Origin: Marinovum algicola
GTDB lineage: Bacteria > Pseudomonadota > Alphaproteobacteria > Rhodobacterales > Rhodobacteraceae
Length of the DNA stretch: 64,000 bases
Reading direction: 5' to 3'
NCBI RefSeq assembly: GCF_900109145.1
Contig: NZ_FNYY01000002.1
Location: 310,001-374,000, forward strand
A program made the position numbers and the translations under genes. Below, one piece after another: positions 1 to 8,347 of this stretch; the first letter of the stretch is position 1; each line of letters opens with the position of its first letter. The notes beneath the pieces were generated by a model. That model was not told the origin of the DNA, made no database searches, and saw only the letters and a program-made list of their open reading frames with translations.

Positions 1-267
1 ATGGTGGCCGATGTCGGGCAATTCCAGCACGTCCCTGGCAGATTTGGGCTCGGCCAGAAAGGTGCCCTTGCCCACGTGCCGCCAGATCAGCCCCTCATGT
101 TCAAGCGCTTCCAGCGCCCGGCGCAGCGTGGTGCGCGTCATTCCCAATGCGCCGATCAGATCCCGCTCTGCCGGAAGCCGGTCACCGGGCGCATAACCGC
201 CCGCGTCGATAAAGGCTTTCAGACTGTCCACGCTGGCCTCGCGGCTAATGTGCATTGGTTTGTCCAT
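1..267 (-). CDS. GntR-family transcriptional regulator, N-terminal part (cut by window edge)
   Basis: Read on the minus strand, this encodes the first 89 residues of a GntR-type regulator and runs off the left edge. The winged helix-turn-helix is clear: GGYAPGDRLPAERDLIGALGM, then TRTTLRRALEALEHEGLI and the wing WRHVGKGTFL. Start at 267; a second ATG lies four codons in. The effector domain is outside the window, so the subfamily (FadR/HutC/other) cannot be told. It diverges from the FAH-hydrolase operon beginning at 440, so it is the obvious candidate regulator of that operon. Confidence 0.85.
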   Translation of the reverse strand, partial: MDKPMHISREASVDSLKAFIDAGGYAPGDRLPAERDLIGALGMTRTTLRRALEALEHEGLIWRHVGKGTFLAEPKSARDVLELPDIGHH

Positions 268-308
268 TTCGCTGTCTAACCTCAGATTGATCAACCAATT
301 CTGAGATA

Positions 309-387
309 TTGGATCGATTATGGCCGATCAATCCTATATTGCAAGAAATAAAATCGATATTATCGCAGTCTCTTCGGATTGATCCAA
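309..387. promoter_or_regulatory. Divergent promoter region with a spaced inverted repeat
   Basis: The 172-bp AT-rich gap between the GntR gene and the gene at 440 holds TTGGATCGAT (309-318) and its near-perfect inverse ATTGATCCAA (378-387). A further GATCAAT lies between them (325-332 area). Repeated GATC-centred half-sites between a GntR gene and its divergent operon fit an operator array. This is seen in sequence; the assignment to the GntR protein is inference. Confidence 0.4.
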
Positions 388-439
388 AATTGATCTGAGC
401 TTATGACTTTAGCAACGAATCAAAAAACCTGGAGGAACC

Positions 440-1126
440 ATGCCCGATTACATCATCGAACCGCCGCAGCCCGTGGGGCTGCCGATTGCCGGCAACGATG
501 CCCTGTTCCCGGTGCGCAGGGTCTATTGCATCGGGCGCAATTACGCCGCGCACGCCATCGAGATGGGCGACGACCCCGACCGCGACCCGCCGTTCTTCTT
601 CCAGAAGAATCCCGACAATCTCGATCCTTCGGGAAAATTCCCCTACCCCACAAAGTCCGACGACGTGCATTACGAGGCCGAGATGGCCGTTGCGCTCAAG
701 ACCGGCGGCGTCAACATTCCGGTCGATTCGGCGCTCGACCATGTCTTCGGCTACGCGCTGTCGCTCGACATGACGCGGCGCGACCTCCAGGGCGCGGCCA
801 AGAAGAAGGGCCGCCCCTGGGAAGTGGGCAAGGCCTTCGAGCGATCGGCCCCGATCGGGCCGATCCTGCCGGCCTCGGACATCGGCCACCCCTCCGAGGG
901 GCGGCTCGAACTGACGGTGAATGGCGAGACCAAGCAGGAAGGCGACCTGAACCAGATGATCTGGAAGGTGCCGGAGATGATTTCCTATCTGTCGGACCAT
1001 TTCGAACTGGCGCCAGGCGACGTGATTCTCTCGGGCACGCCCGCCGGCGTCGGCCCGATCACCAGAGGCGATGTCATGGAACTGAGCATCGAGGGCCTCG
1101 GCAGCCTGAAAATCCCGGTCGTCTGA
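440..1126 (+). CDS. Fumarylacetoacetate hydrolase (FAH) family protein
   Basis: A 228-residue single-domain FAH-fold protein, a family of metal-dependent hydrolases, decarboxylases and isomerases acting on beta-diketo or 2-oxo acids. Recognisable blocks are YCIGRNYAAHAIEMG near residue 30, FFFQKNPDNL, the metal-ligand motif YEAEMAVAL, the core VFGYALSLDMTRRDLQ, and the C-terminal SGTPAGVGPI. The ATG at 440 follows a good ribosome-binding site (CTGGAGGAACC). It is first in an operon with a CoA ligase and a PanE-like reductase. The substrate is not deducible; fumarylpyruvate-hydrolase-like activity is one option. Confidence 0.88.
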   Translation: MPDYIIEPPQPVGLPIAGNDALFPVRRVYCIGRNYAAHAIEMGDDPDRDPPFFFQKNPDNLDPSGKFPYPTKSDDVHYEAEMAVALKTGGVNIPVDSALDHVFGYALSLDMTRRDLQGAAKKKGRPWEVGKAFERSAPIGPILPASDIGHPSEGRLELTVNGETKQEGDLNQMIWKVPEMISYLSDHFELAPGDVILSGTPAGVGPITRGDVMELSIEGLGSLKIPVV

Positions 1127-1143
1127 TCCCAGCCACCTGACAG

Positions 1144-1166
1144 GGGCCGCCCCCGCCGGGCGGCCC
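1144..1166 (+). terminator. Intercistronic GC hairpin
   Basis: GGGCCGCCC and GGGCGGCCC pair with a 5-nt loop just after the FAH-hydrolase gene. There is no U-run, so it is more likely an attenuating or mRNA-stabilising hairpin inside the operon than a full terminator. Confidence 0.4.
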
Positions 1167-1186
1167 GCATCCAAGCGGAGCCCGCC

Positions 1187-2728
1187 ATGAGCCAGACCCT
1201 CGCCACCCTGATCGCGGCGCATGCCGCCACCGCCCCGGCCATCGGCGCACCCGGGCGCGACTGGCTGACCTACGGCGCCCTGCGCGACCTGACCGGCGAG
1301 GTCGGCGCGGCCCTGCACGGCCAGGGCATCGGTCGGGGCGACCGGGTCGCCATCGTGCTGCCCAACGGGCCCGAGATGGCCACCGCCTTTGTCACCATCG
1401 CCCAGACCGCCACCGCGGCACCGCTGAACCCGGCCTACCGGCAGGAGGAATACGAGTTCTACCTCGAAGACCTCAAGGCCAAGGCGCTGGTGGTGGCCGC
1501 GGAATACGACGGCCCGGCCCTACCCGCCGCCGCCCGGTTCGGCATCCGGGTGCTGCGGCTGACCGCCTCGGCGCGCGATCCCGCCGGCACCTTCACGCTG
1601 TCGACCGAGACCGCCGGCGACAGGTGCGACACCACCGCGCCCGAGGCCGACGACACCGCCCTGATCCTGCACACCTCCGGCACGACCTCGCGGCCCAAGA
1701 TCGTGCCCCTGCTGCACGCCAACGTCGCCGCCTCGGCGCGAAACGTCAGCGCCTCGCTGGACCTGACGCCGGAGGATTGCTGCCTGAACGTCATGCCGCT
1801 GTTTCACATTCACGGGCTGATTGCCGCGGTCTCGGCCTCGCTTGCCGCCGGCGCGCGGATCAGCTGCGCTTCGGGCTTCAATGCGCTGAAGTTCTTTGCC
1901 CAGCTCGACGAGGTTCGGCCCAGCTGGTTCACAGCGGTGCCGACCATGCACCAAGCGATCCTGTCCCGCGCCGCCCGCAACAGCGAGATCATCGCGCGGG
2001 CGCCGGTGCGGTTCCTGCGGTCGTCCTCCGCCTCGCTGCCGGCGCCGGTGATGCAAGAGCTGACGGCCACTTTCGGCGCGCCGGTGATCGAGGCCTATGG
2101 CATGACCGAAGCCGCGCATCAGATGTGCTGCAACCCGCTGCCGCCCCGCGCCCAGAAGCCCGGATCGGTCGGCATTGCCGCCGGGCCGGAAGTGGCGATT
2201 GCCGACGAGACGGAAAACCGCCTGCTCGACCGCGCCGCCACCGGCGAGATCGTCATCAGCGGCCCGAATGTCACCCCGGGCTATGAGGGCAACCCCAAGG
2301 CCAATGCCGAAAATTTTTTCGAGGCCGGGGGCAAGCGCTGGTTCCGCACCGGCGATCAGGGGGCCTTCGACGCCGAAGGCTATCTCCGGTTGACCGGCCG
2401 GCTGAAGGAGATCATCAATCGCGGCGGCGAAAAAATAAGCCCGCTCGAGGTCGACGCCGCGCTGTTGAGCCACCCCGAGATTGCCCAGGTCGTCTGTTTT
2501 GCCGTGCCGCATCCGAAACTCGGCGAAGAGATCGCCGCGGCGGCGGTTCTCGCGGAAGGGTCGTCGCTCGACGAGCAGGGCATCCGCGCCTTCGCCGCCG
2601 AACGCTTGGCCGATTTCAAGGTGCCCCGCCGCGTCCTCCTGCTCGACGAGATCCCCAAGGGCGCGACCGGCAAGATCCAGCGCATCGGCATGGCCGAAAC
2701 GCTGGGCCTGATGGAGGCCGACGCATGA
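1187..2728 (+). CDS. AMP-dependent acyl-CoA synthetase (acid-CoA ligase)
   Basis: A 513-residue ANL-superfamily adenylating enzyme that should convert a carboxylic acid to its CoA thioester through an acyl-adenylate. Seen: the P-loop LHTSGTTSRPK near residue 160, the A5 motif AYGMTEAAHQM near 305, the hinge RTGDQGAFDAEGYLRLTGRLKE near 390, and the C-terminal catalytic lysine motif PKGATGKIQR near 497. Overall style is like small-acid ligases of the oxalyl-CoA/FadD-like group, but the acid is not determined. Its stop overlaps the next start (ATGA, 2725-2728), indicating translational coupling. Confidence 0.9.
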   Translation: MSQTLATLIAAHAATAPAIGAPGRDWLTYGALRDLTGEVGAALHGQGIGRGDRVAIVLPNGPEMATAFVTIAQTATAAPLNPAYRQEEYEFYLEDLKAKALVVAAEYDGPALPAAARFGIRVLRLTASARDPAGTFTLSTETAGDRCDTTAPEADDTALILHTSGTTSRPKIVPLLHANVAASARNVSASLDLTPEDCCLNVMPLFHIHGLIAAVSASLAAGARISCASGFNALKFFAQLDEVRPSWFTAVPTMHQAILSRAARNSEIIARAPVRFLRSSSASLPAPVMQELTATFGAPVIEAYGMTEAAHQMCCNPLPPRAQKPGSVGIAAGPEVAIADETENRLLDRAATGEIVISGPNVTPGYEGNPKANAENFFEAGGKRWFRTGDQGAFDAEGYLRLTGRLKEIINRGGEKISPLEVDAALLSHPEIAQVVCFAVPHPKLGEEIAAAAVLAEGSSLDEQGIRAFAAERLADFKVPRRVLLLDEIPKGATGKIQRIGMAETLGLMEADA

Positions 2729-3705
2729 AGATCTGCATCTTTGGCGCCGGGGCCATCGGCGGCTACATGGGCGTCAAGCTCGCGCAGGCCGGAGCCGATG
2801 TCAGCCTGGTCGCGCGCGGGCCGCATCTGGCCGCGATGCAGGCAAACGGGCTGACCCTGCACGAAAACGACAAAGCCCCGGTCACCGTGCCGGTCACCGC
2901 GTCCGACGACCCGGCGGCGCTGGGGGTACAGGATTACGTGATCGTCACCCTCAAGGCGCATTCCGTGCCGCCGGTGGTGACCCGGATGACCCCTCTGATC
3001 GGCGCCGACACCACCATCGTCAGCGGCGTGAACGGTGTACCGTGGTGGTATTTTCACAAACATGGCGGCGCATTCGAAGGCACGAGGCTTGCCTCGGTCG
3101 ACCCCGGCGACGCGCAATGGAACGGCTTTGGCCCCGACCGGGTACTGGGCTGCGTCGTCTATCCGGCGGCCGAGGTCACCCGGCCCGGCGTCATCACGCA
3201 TATCGAAGGCAATCGCTTTTCGCTTGGCGAGCCGGACGGCACGAAATCCGACCGCGCGCTGGCGCTGTCCAGGGCCCTTGCGGCGGCCGGTCTGAAAGCG
3301 CCGGTGCGCCCCCGCATCCGCGATGAAATCTGGGTCAAGCTTTGGGGCAACCTGTCTTTCAATCCGATCTCGGCGCTGACCCATGCCACGCTTGAGGTGC
3401 TCTGCACCGATCCCGGTACGCGGGCGGTCGCGCGCGGCATGATGCGCGAAGCGCAGGAGATCGCCGAGAAGCTGGGGGTGAAATTCCCCATCGATGTCGA
3501 ACGCCGGATCGATGGCGGCGCGGCAGTGGGGGCGCATCGCACCTCGATGTGGCAGGATCTCGACGCCGGCCGGCCGATGGAAATCGATGCCTTGGTTGGG
3601 GCGGTCCAGGAACTCGGGCGGTTGACGGACACTCCCACGCCGACGCTCGACACCGTGCTCGCGCTGGTCGCCCTGCGCGGCCGCGTGGCCGGCCTGTATC
3701 ACTAG
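2725..3705 (+). CDS. PanE/ApbA-family 2-dehydropantoate 2-reductase-like protein
   Basis: A 326-residue NAD(P)H-dependent ketopantoate-reductase-family protein. The N-terminal Rossmann motif is MKICIFGAGAIGGYMGVKLA, followed by DYVIVTLKAHSVP and VSGVNGVPWWYF. The C-terminal ApbA domain has the DEIWVKLWGNLSFNP block with the conserved Lys and Asn. Its context, behind a FAH hydrolase and a CoA ligase, argues for reduction of another 2-oxo acid in a catabolic pathway rather than pantothenate synthesis. Start overlaps the ligase stop by 4 nt. Confidence 0.88.
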   Translation: MKICIFGAGAIGGYMGVKLAQAGADVSLVARGPHLAAMQANGLTLHENDKAPVTVPVTASDDPAALGVQDYVIVTLKAHSVPPVVTRMTPLIGADTTIVSGVNGVPWWYFHKHGGAFEGTRLASVDPGDAQWNGFGPDRVLGCVVYPAAEVTRPGVITHIEGNRFSLGEPDGTKSDRALALSRALAAAGLKAPVRPRIRDEIWVKLWGNLSFNPISALTHATLEVLCTDPGTRAVARGMMREAQEIAEKLGVKFPIDVERRIDGGAAVGAHRTSMWQDLDAGRPMEIDALVGAVQELGRLTDTPTPTLDTVLALVALRGRVAGLYH

Positions 3706-3799
3706 CCCCCGTCACATTCACTCCGCTGGAGCGGCGCCTGAAGAGCGCCGGAAAATCCCAGACCGCGCCCCGGGCCAAGGCGGTCGCAGCGCACTCTGG

Positions 3800-3823
3800 G
3801 ATATTGAATGCCTCCGAAATATC
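3800..3823. promoter_or_regulatory. Small inverted repeat upstream of GntR gene
   Basis: GATATT (3800-3805) and AATATC (3818-3823) form an inverted repeat in an AT-rich patch just before the ribosome-binding site of the GntR gene at 3849. It could be an autoregulatory operator. Short arms, so low confidence. Confidence 0.25.
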
Positions 3824-3848
3824 GATAATATTGCTCAAGGAGGCGGAA

Positions 3849-4529
3849 ATGAACACACATGAACCAGATATCGGCGCTCCTTCGGGCTCGGCGACGAACC
3901 GGGCCTACGAGAGATTGCGAAGCATGATCGTCATCGGCGAGCTGAAGCCCGGCGAAAAGCTCAAGATCGACGGGCTGCGCAAGCGGCTCGACACCGGCGC
4001 CTCGCCCATTCGCGAAGCGCTCAGCCTTCTGACCTCCGACAACCTGGTTGAACGCATCGACCAGCGAGGCTTTCGCACGGCAGAGATCAGCGCCGAGAAT
4101 TTCCGCGAGATTCTGCGTCTCCGCTGCGTTCTGGAAGACATGGCACTGCGCGAAAGCATCGCGCATTTCACCCAGGACTGGGAAGAGACGGTCGTGCTCG
4201 CGCATCATCGGATGCAACGATCCCAGGCAGCCGGCAGCGCCGATTTCGAGGATCTGCACAAGGCCTTTCACATGACGCTGCTGGCCAATGCCCCCTCGCC
4301 CATCCTGCTCAAGTTCTGCTCGCAATTGTACGATCTGAACATCCGTTACCGTTTCCTCGCCGGAAAGGCGCTGGAATATCAGCAGCGGGACGTGGCCGAG
4401 GAACACGCCGGCATCCTGGCCGCCGCCATCGCCCGCGACGCCGATACCGCAAGCACGCGGCTGCTCGATCACTACAAGCTGACCGGCGAATTCCTGGCCG
4501 GATTGCTGGGCGACGGGACCTTCGGCTGA
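3849..4529 (+). CDS. GntR-family regulator with FCD domain
   Basis: A 226-residue FadR-type GntR protein. The wHTH spans roughly residues 15-85 (AYERLRSMIVIGELKPGEKLKI, then ASPIREALSLLTSDNLVE and the wing QRGFRTAEIS). An all-helical FCD domain follows (LRCVLEDMALRESI, the metal-site-like DLHKAFHMTLLANAP, AEEHAGILAAAIARDADTA). The reading frame is open far upstream, but ATG 3849 has an excellent ribosome-binding site (CAAGGAGGCGGAA), so I start there. It is likely a ligand-responsive repressor of the operon at 440-3705 or of the convergent transporter ATPase operon. Confidence 0.9.
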   Translation: MNTHEPDIGAPSGSATNRAYERLRSMIVIGELKPGEKLKIDGLRKRLDTGASPIREALSLLTSDNLVERIDQRGFRTAEISAENFREILRLRCVLEDMALRESIAHFTQDWEETVVLAHHRMQRSQAAGSADFEDLHKAFHMTLLANAPSPILLKFCSQLYDLNIRYRFLAGKALEYQQRDVAEEHAGILAAAIARDADTASTRLLDHYKLTGEFLAGLLGDGTFG

Positions 4530-4619
4530 CGGTCGTCGCATCCCGCCGGCTGACCGGTCACCGCCGGCGCATGGCACCCCGGGGCGAACGCCCGCGCCTT
4601 TCCAAGCCGGCGGCCGGGG

Positions 4620-5357
4620 TCAGTGGGTCAGCACCTGATCGAGAAAGCTTCGCGTGCGCGGGTTTTTCGGCGCGGTAAAGAAGCTCTCGGGATCGTTTTC
4701 CTCGATGATCTCGCCGGCATCCATGAACAGCACCCGATCGGCCACCTTGCGGGCAAAGCCCATCTCGTGGGTGACGCAGATCATCGTCATGCCCTCTTGC
4801 GCCAGGGTCACCATGACGTCGAGTACCTCGCCGATCATCTCGGGATCGAGCGCCGAGGTCGGCTCGTCGAAGAGCAGAATCTCGGGTTTCATGCAGAGCG
4901 CCCGGGCGATGGCCACCCGCTGCTGCTGCCCGCCCGAAAGCTGGCCGGGGTATTTGCGCGCCTGATTGCCGATCTGGACCTTGTCGAGAAAGCGCATGGC
5001 GGTCTCTTCCGCCTCGGCCTGCGGCAGCTTGCGCGCCAGCATCGGTGCCAGGGTGCAGTTCTCGAGGATGCTGAGATGCGGGAACAGGTTGAAATGCTGA
5101 AAGCACATCCCCACCTCGCGGCGCATTTCCTCGATATTGGGTGCGTCGGCGAGGATCGGCTCGCCGTTCACCAGGATCTCGCCGGACTGGTGCTCCTCGA
5201 GCTGGTTGATGGTGCGGATCATGGTCGACTTGCCCGAGCCCGACGGCCCGCAGACAACGATCTTCTCGCCCTTGGCCACCGAGAGGGTGACATCGCGCAG
5301 CGCGTGATAGGAGCCGTACCACTTGTTGACATTTCGCATTTCGACGGCGGGGGTCAT
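4620..5357 (-). CDS. Polar amino-acid ABC transporter ATP-binding protein (GlnQ/AapP-like)
   Basis: A 245-residue ATPase: Walker [10 protein letters not shown] (residues 37-45), Q-loop [10 protein letters not shown], signature [15 protein letters not shown], Walker [15 protein letters not shown], and H-loop [15 protein letters not shown]. This is the AapP/GlnQ class. It ends the minus-strand operon that starts at 13356, directly after ridA, with no permease or binding protein nearby. An Aap-type binding protein with two permeases and no ATPase sits at 19214-22532, so this is probably its missing energy subunit. Start 5357 is preferred over 5363 because GAGGAG would be too close to the latter. 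Confidence 0.92.
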   Translation of the reverse strand: MTPAVEMRNVNKWYGSYHALRDVTLSVAKGEKIVVCGPSGSGKSTMIRTINQLEEHQSGEILVNGEPILADAPNIEEMRREVGMCFQHFNLFPHLSILENCTLAPMLARKLPQAEAEETAMRFLDKVQIGNQARKYPGQLSGGQQQRVAIARALCMKPEILLFDEPTSALDPEMIGEVLDVMVTLAQEGMTMICVTHEMGFARKVADRVLFMDAGEIIEENDPESFFTAPKNPRTRSFLDQVLTH

Positions 5358-5368
5358 CGGCATTCTCC

Positions 5369-5719
5369 TCAGGCTGCGGGCGCTTCGGCCGCGGTGATGA
5401 TGATCTCGACCTTCAGCGCATCGCGGGCCAGACGCGCCTCGCCACAGGCCCGCGCCGGGGCCCGGCCCTCGGGCACCCAGGCATCCCAGACCGCGTTCAT
5501 CTCGGCGAAATCCGCCATGTCGGCGAGCCAGACGATGGCTTGCAGGATGTGGCCGCGGTCCGATCCGGCCTCGGCCAGAAGAGCATCGATGCGCGCCAGG
5601 CAGTCGCGGGTCTGCGCGCTCACGCCGTCGCCGGCGCCGACCTGACCGCAGAGGTAGATGGTGCCGTTGTGCTTGACGATCTTGCTCATCCGGGGACCGG
5701 TGTGAAGACGCTCTATCAT
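5369..5719 (-). CDS. RidA-family (YjgF/YER057c/UK114) protein
   Basis: A 116-residue RidA-family protein, a group that hydrolyses reactive enamine/imine intermediates or related products formed in amine and amino-acid catabolism. Seen: [55 protein letters not shown], and the C-terminal arginine region [11 protein letters not shown] with VEIIITA. Start overlaps the prpE stop (ATGA at 5716-5719). Its place in an operon with FAD and hydantoinase-type enzymes fits removal of an imine product. The exact RidA subgroup was not resolved. Confidence 0.88.
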   Translation of the reverse strand: MIERLHTGPRMSKIVKHNGTIYLCGQVGAGDGVSAQTRDCLARIDALLAEAGSDRGHILQAIVWLADMADFAEMNAVWDAWVPEGRAPARACGEARLARDALKVEIIITAAEAPAA

Positions 5720-7629
5720 GCGGAATGTCCTATCAGGTTGCGGGCTTTCAGCGCCGCGGTGATTTCATCGAGAATGGCCGGGTCGTCGATTGCCGCCGGC
5801 ATCTTGAAGCTGGCGCCGTCGGCGATCTTCTGTACCGTGCCGCGCAGCACCTTGCCCGAGCGGGTCTTGGGCAGGCGCTTGACCTCGAGCGCGCATTTGA
5901 AGGCCGCCACCGCGCCGATTTTTGCGCGCACCAGCTGCACCAGCTCGCGTTCCAACTCTGCCGGATCGCGGTCGGCGCCGTCGTTGGTGACGAAAAAGCC
6001 CAGCGGCATCTGCCCCTTGAGCGCATCCGCCTTGCCGACCACCGCGCATTCGGCAATGTCGGCATGGCTGGCAATCACCTCCTCCATCGCCCCGGTCGAC
6101 AGCCGGTGGCCGGCGACATTGATGATGTCATCGGTGCGCGCCATGATGAAGACATAGCCATCCTCGTCGATCACGCCGGCATCCGAGGTGGCGTAATAGC
6201 CGGGAAACTCCTGCATGTAGGAACTGAGGAAGCGCTCCGGCGCGTTCCACAGCGTCGGAAAGCCCGAAGGCGGCAGCGGCAGCTTGCAGGCGATATTTCC
6301 CAGCGTGCCGGGCGCCACCTCCTGGCCGTCGTCGTCGAGCACCCGGATGTCATAGCCCGGCATCGGTTTGCCCGGAGAGCCGAGCTTGACCGGAAAGGCC
6401 CCCAGCCCGACCGGATTGCCCGACATCGGCCAGCCGGTCTCGGTTTGCCACCAGTGATCGATCACCGGGCGATCGAGTTTCTCCTGCGCCCATTCGATCG
6501 TCGCCGGATCCGAGCGTTCCCCGGCCAGAAAGAGGGTGCGGAACCGGCTCAGGTCATAATCGCCGATCCGCGCGCCTGCCGGGTCTTCCTTGCGGACCGC
6601 GCGCAGCGCCGTCGGCGCGGTAAAGAGCGCGACAACCCCGTGATCGCGGATCACCCGCCAGAAGGCGCCGGCATCGGGTGTGCCGACCGGTTTGCCCTCA
6701 TAGACCACGGTCGTCGCACCATGCAGCAGGGGCCCGTAGCAGATGTAGGAATGGCCGACGACCCAGCCGACGTCGGAGGCCGCCCAGAACACCTCGCCCG
6801 GCTGCACGCCGTAGTGGTGCTGCATCGTCCATTTCAGCGCCACCATATGGCCGCCATTATCGCGTACCACGCCCTTGGGCTGGCCGGTGGTGCCCGAAGT
6901 GTAGAGGATATAAAGCGGATCGGTCGCCGCGACCTCGACGCATTCCGTGCCTTCGCCGGCGGCGACGGCGGCCCTCACCGCCGCGGCATAATCGACGTCG
7001 CGGCCCGGGGTCAGATCGCAGCGCAGGGTCTCCCTTTGCAGGATCACGCAATGCGCGGGCTTGTGCTCCGAGAGCGAGATCGCCTCGTCGAGCAAGGGCT
7101 TGTAGGCGATCACCCGCCCCGGCTCGATCCCGCAGGAGGCCGAGATCACCGCGCGGGGCGTCGCATCCTCGATCCGCGTGGCCAGCTCGGCCGCCGCGAA
7201 GCCGCCGAAAACCACCGAATGCACCGCGCCCAGACGGGCGCAGGCCAGCATGGCAAAGACCGCCTCGGCCACCATCGGCATGTAGATCACCACGCGGTCA
7301 CCCTTGGCCACGCCCATGCCCCGCAACACCGAGGCCAGCGCGCTGACCTGCGCCTGCACCTCGGCGTAGGTATGCCGCGTCACCTGCCCGGTCACCGGGC
7401 TGTCGTGGATCACCGCCAGCCGGTCGCCGTGGCCGTCCGCGACATGGCGGTCGACGCAATTGTAGCAGGTGTTGCAGGTTGCGCCGTCGAACCAGCGGCC
7501 GTAAACCCCGCTGTCGGGATTGAAGACGGAGGTCGCCGGAGTGAACCAGTCGATCTCCTTTGCCGCCTCCTGCCAGAAGCCCTGGGGATCGGCCTGCCAC
7601 GCGGCATAGGTTTCAGCGTATCGGGACAT
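5716..7629 (-). CDS. prpE: Propionyl-CoA synthetase (PrpE-type acyl-CoA synthetase)
   Basis: A 637-residue acetyl/propionyl-CoA synthetase-family enzyme. The N-terminal ACAS domain begins [16 protein letters not shown] with [11 protein letters not shown], typical of PrpE. Core motifs are [17 protein letters not shown] near residue 245, [11 protein letters not shown] near 390, and the C-terminal lysine motif [11 protein letters not shown] near 595. It would activate propionate or another short acid to the CoA ester in the cytoplasm. The operon context suggests it activates a short-chain acid released in this pathway. The ATG at 7629 has only a weak ribosome-binding site. Confidence 0.9.
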   Translation of the reverse strand: MSRYAETYAAWQADPQGFWQEAAKEIDWFTPATSVFNPDSGVYGRWFDGATCNTCYNCVDRHVADGHGDRLAVIHDSPVTGQVTRHTYAEVQAQVSALASVLRGMGVAKGDRVVIYMPMVAEAVFAMLACARLGAVHSVVFGGFAAAELATRIEDATPRAVISASCGIEPGRVIAYKPLLDEAISLSEHKPAHCVILQRETLRCDLTPGRDVDYAAAVRAAVAAGEGTECVEVAATDPLYILYTSGTTGQPKGVVRDNGGHMVALKWTMQHHYGVQPGEVFWAASDVGWVVGHSYICYGPLLHGATTVVYEGKPVGTPDAGAFWRVIRDHGVVALFTAPTALRAVRKEDPAGARIGDYDLSRFRTLFLAGERSDPATIEWAQEKLDRPVIDHWWQTETGWPMSGNPVGLGAFPVKLGSPGKPMPGYDIRVLDDDGQEVAPGTLGNIACKLPLPPSGFPTLWNAPERFLSSYMQEFPGYYATSDAGVIDEDGYVFIMARTDDIINVAGHRLSTGAMEEVIASHADIAECAVVGKADALKGQMPLGFFVTNDGADRDPAELERELVQLVRAKIGAVAAFKCALEVKRLPKTRSGKVLRGTVQKIADGASFKMPAAIDDPAILDEITAALKARNLIGHSA

Positions 7630-7641
7630 GGAATGACGCCT

Positions 7642-8346
7642 CTAGCAGGTGTAGTTCAGGCCGAGGCGACCGCCATCGACGTAGATCGTCTCGCCGGTGA
7701 TGTAGCTGGCCTTTTTCGAGCAGAGGAAGGCCACCACGTCGCCGATCTCGCGGGCCGAGCCGGCGCGGCCCAGCGGGGTACGCGACATGGCCACCTTGAA
7801 GGCCTCGGGGTTGGCGTTGACGCGGATGTTGTGCTTGGCCAGCGCCAGCGAGGCCGCCTTGGTCAGCTGCATGACGCCGCCCTTGGAGGCGCAATAGGCC
7901 GGGATCGCCGGGATCGCCACCTGGGCATTGATCGACGACATGTTGACGATGGCGCCTTCAATGCCGTTTTCCACCATGCTCCGCGCCGCCGTCTGGGTCG
8001 CCAGGAAAACGCCGCGCAGGTTGATGTCGATCACCCGCTCCCAGCTGTCCAGATCGTAGCTCAGGAAATCGCCCGGCATGGCGACACCGGCGTTGTTGAC
8101 CAGCGCCGAGAGCGGCCCGTGGTCCTCGGCGATGCGGGCGAACATTGCCTCGATCTGGCTGACATCGCCCATGTCGCAGGTGATGGCGGCCACGGCGCCC
8201 AGCTTGTCGCCGGCCTCGGCCACGCCTTCGGCGTTGATATCAGCGAGGATCACGTCAAAGCCGTCTTCCTTGAGGGCCTCGGCGCAGGCATAGCCGATGC
8301 CCTGGGCGCCGCCGGTGATCAGTGCGAGAGGTGTCTGCGTCATCAT
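7642..8346 (-). CDS. Short-chain dehydrogenase/reductase (SDR)
   Basis: A 234-residue classical SDR. Cofactor motif ITGGAQGIGYACAEAL, acidic residue ADINAEG (Asp, favouring NAD), NNAGVAMPG, and the active site MSSINAQVAIPAIPAYCASKGG with Ser, Tyr and Lys in YxxxK spacing. The C-terminus is YITGETIYVDGGRLGLNYTC. It probably oxidises or reduces a hydroxy/keto intermediate of the operon pathway. Two adjacent ATGs (8346 and 8343) follow AAAGGA, which lies inside the last codons of hyuB, so the two genes are translationally coupled; a more upstream ATG (8364) is less likely. Confidence 0.9.
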   Translation of the reverse strand: MMTQTPLALITGGAQGIGYACAEALKEDGFDVILADINAEGVAEAGDKLGAVAAITCDMGDVSQIEAMFARIAEDHGPLSALVNNAGVAMPGDFLSYDLDSWERVIDINLRGVFLATQTAARSMVENGIEGAIVNMSSINAQVAIPAIPAYCASKGGVMQLTKAASLALAKHNIRVNANPEAFKVAMSRTPLGRAGSAREIGDVVAFLCSKKASYITGETIYVDGGRLGLNYTC

Positions 8347-8347
8347 C

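Noticed and set aside
2725-3705. Pantothenate biosynthesis panE
   Set aside because: The family match is fine, but the operon context is catabolic, so I did not use the panE name.
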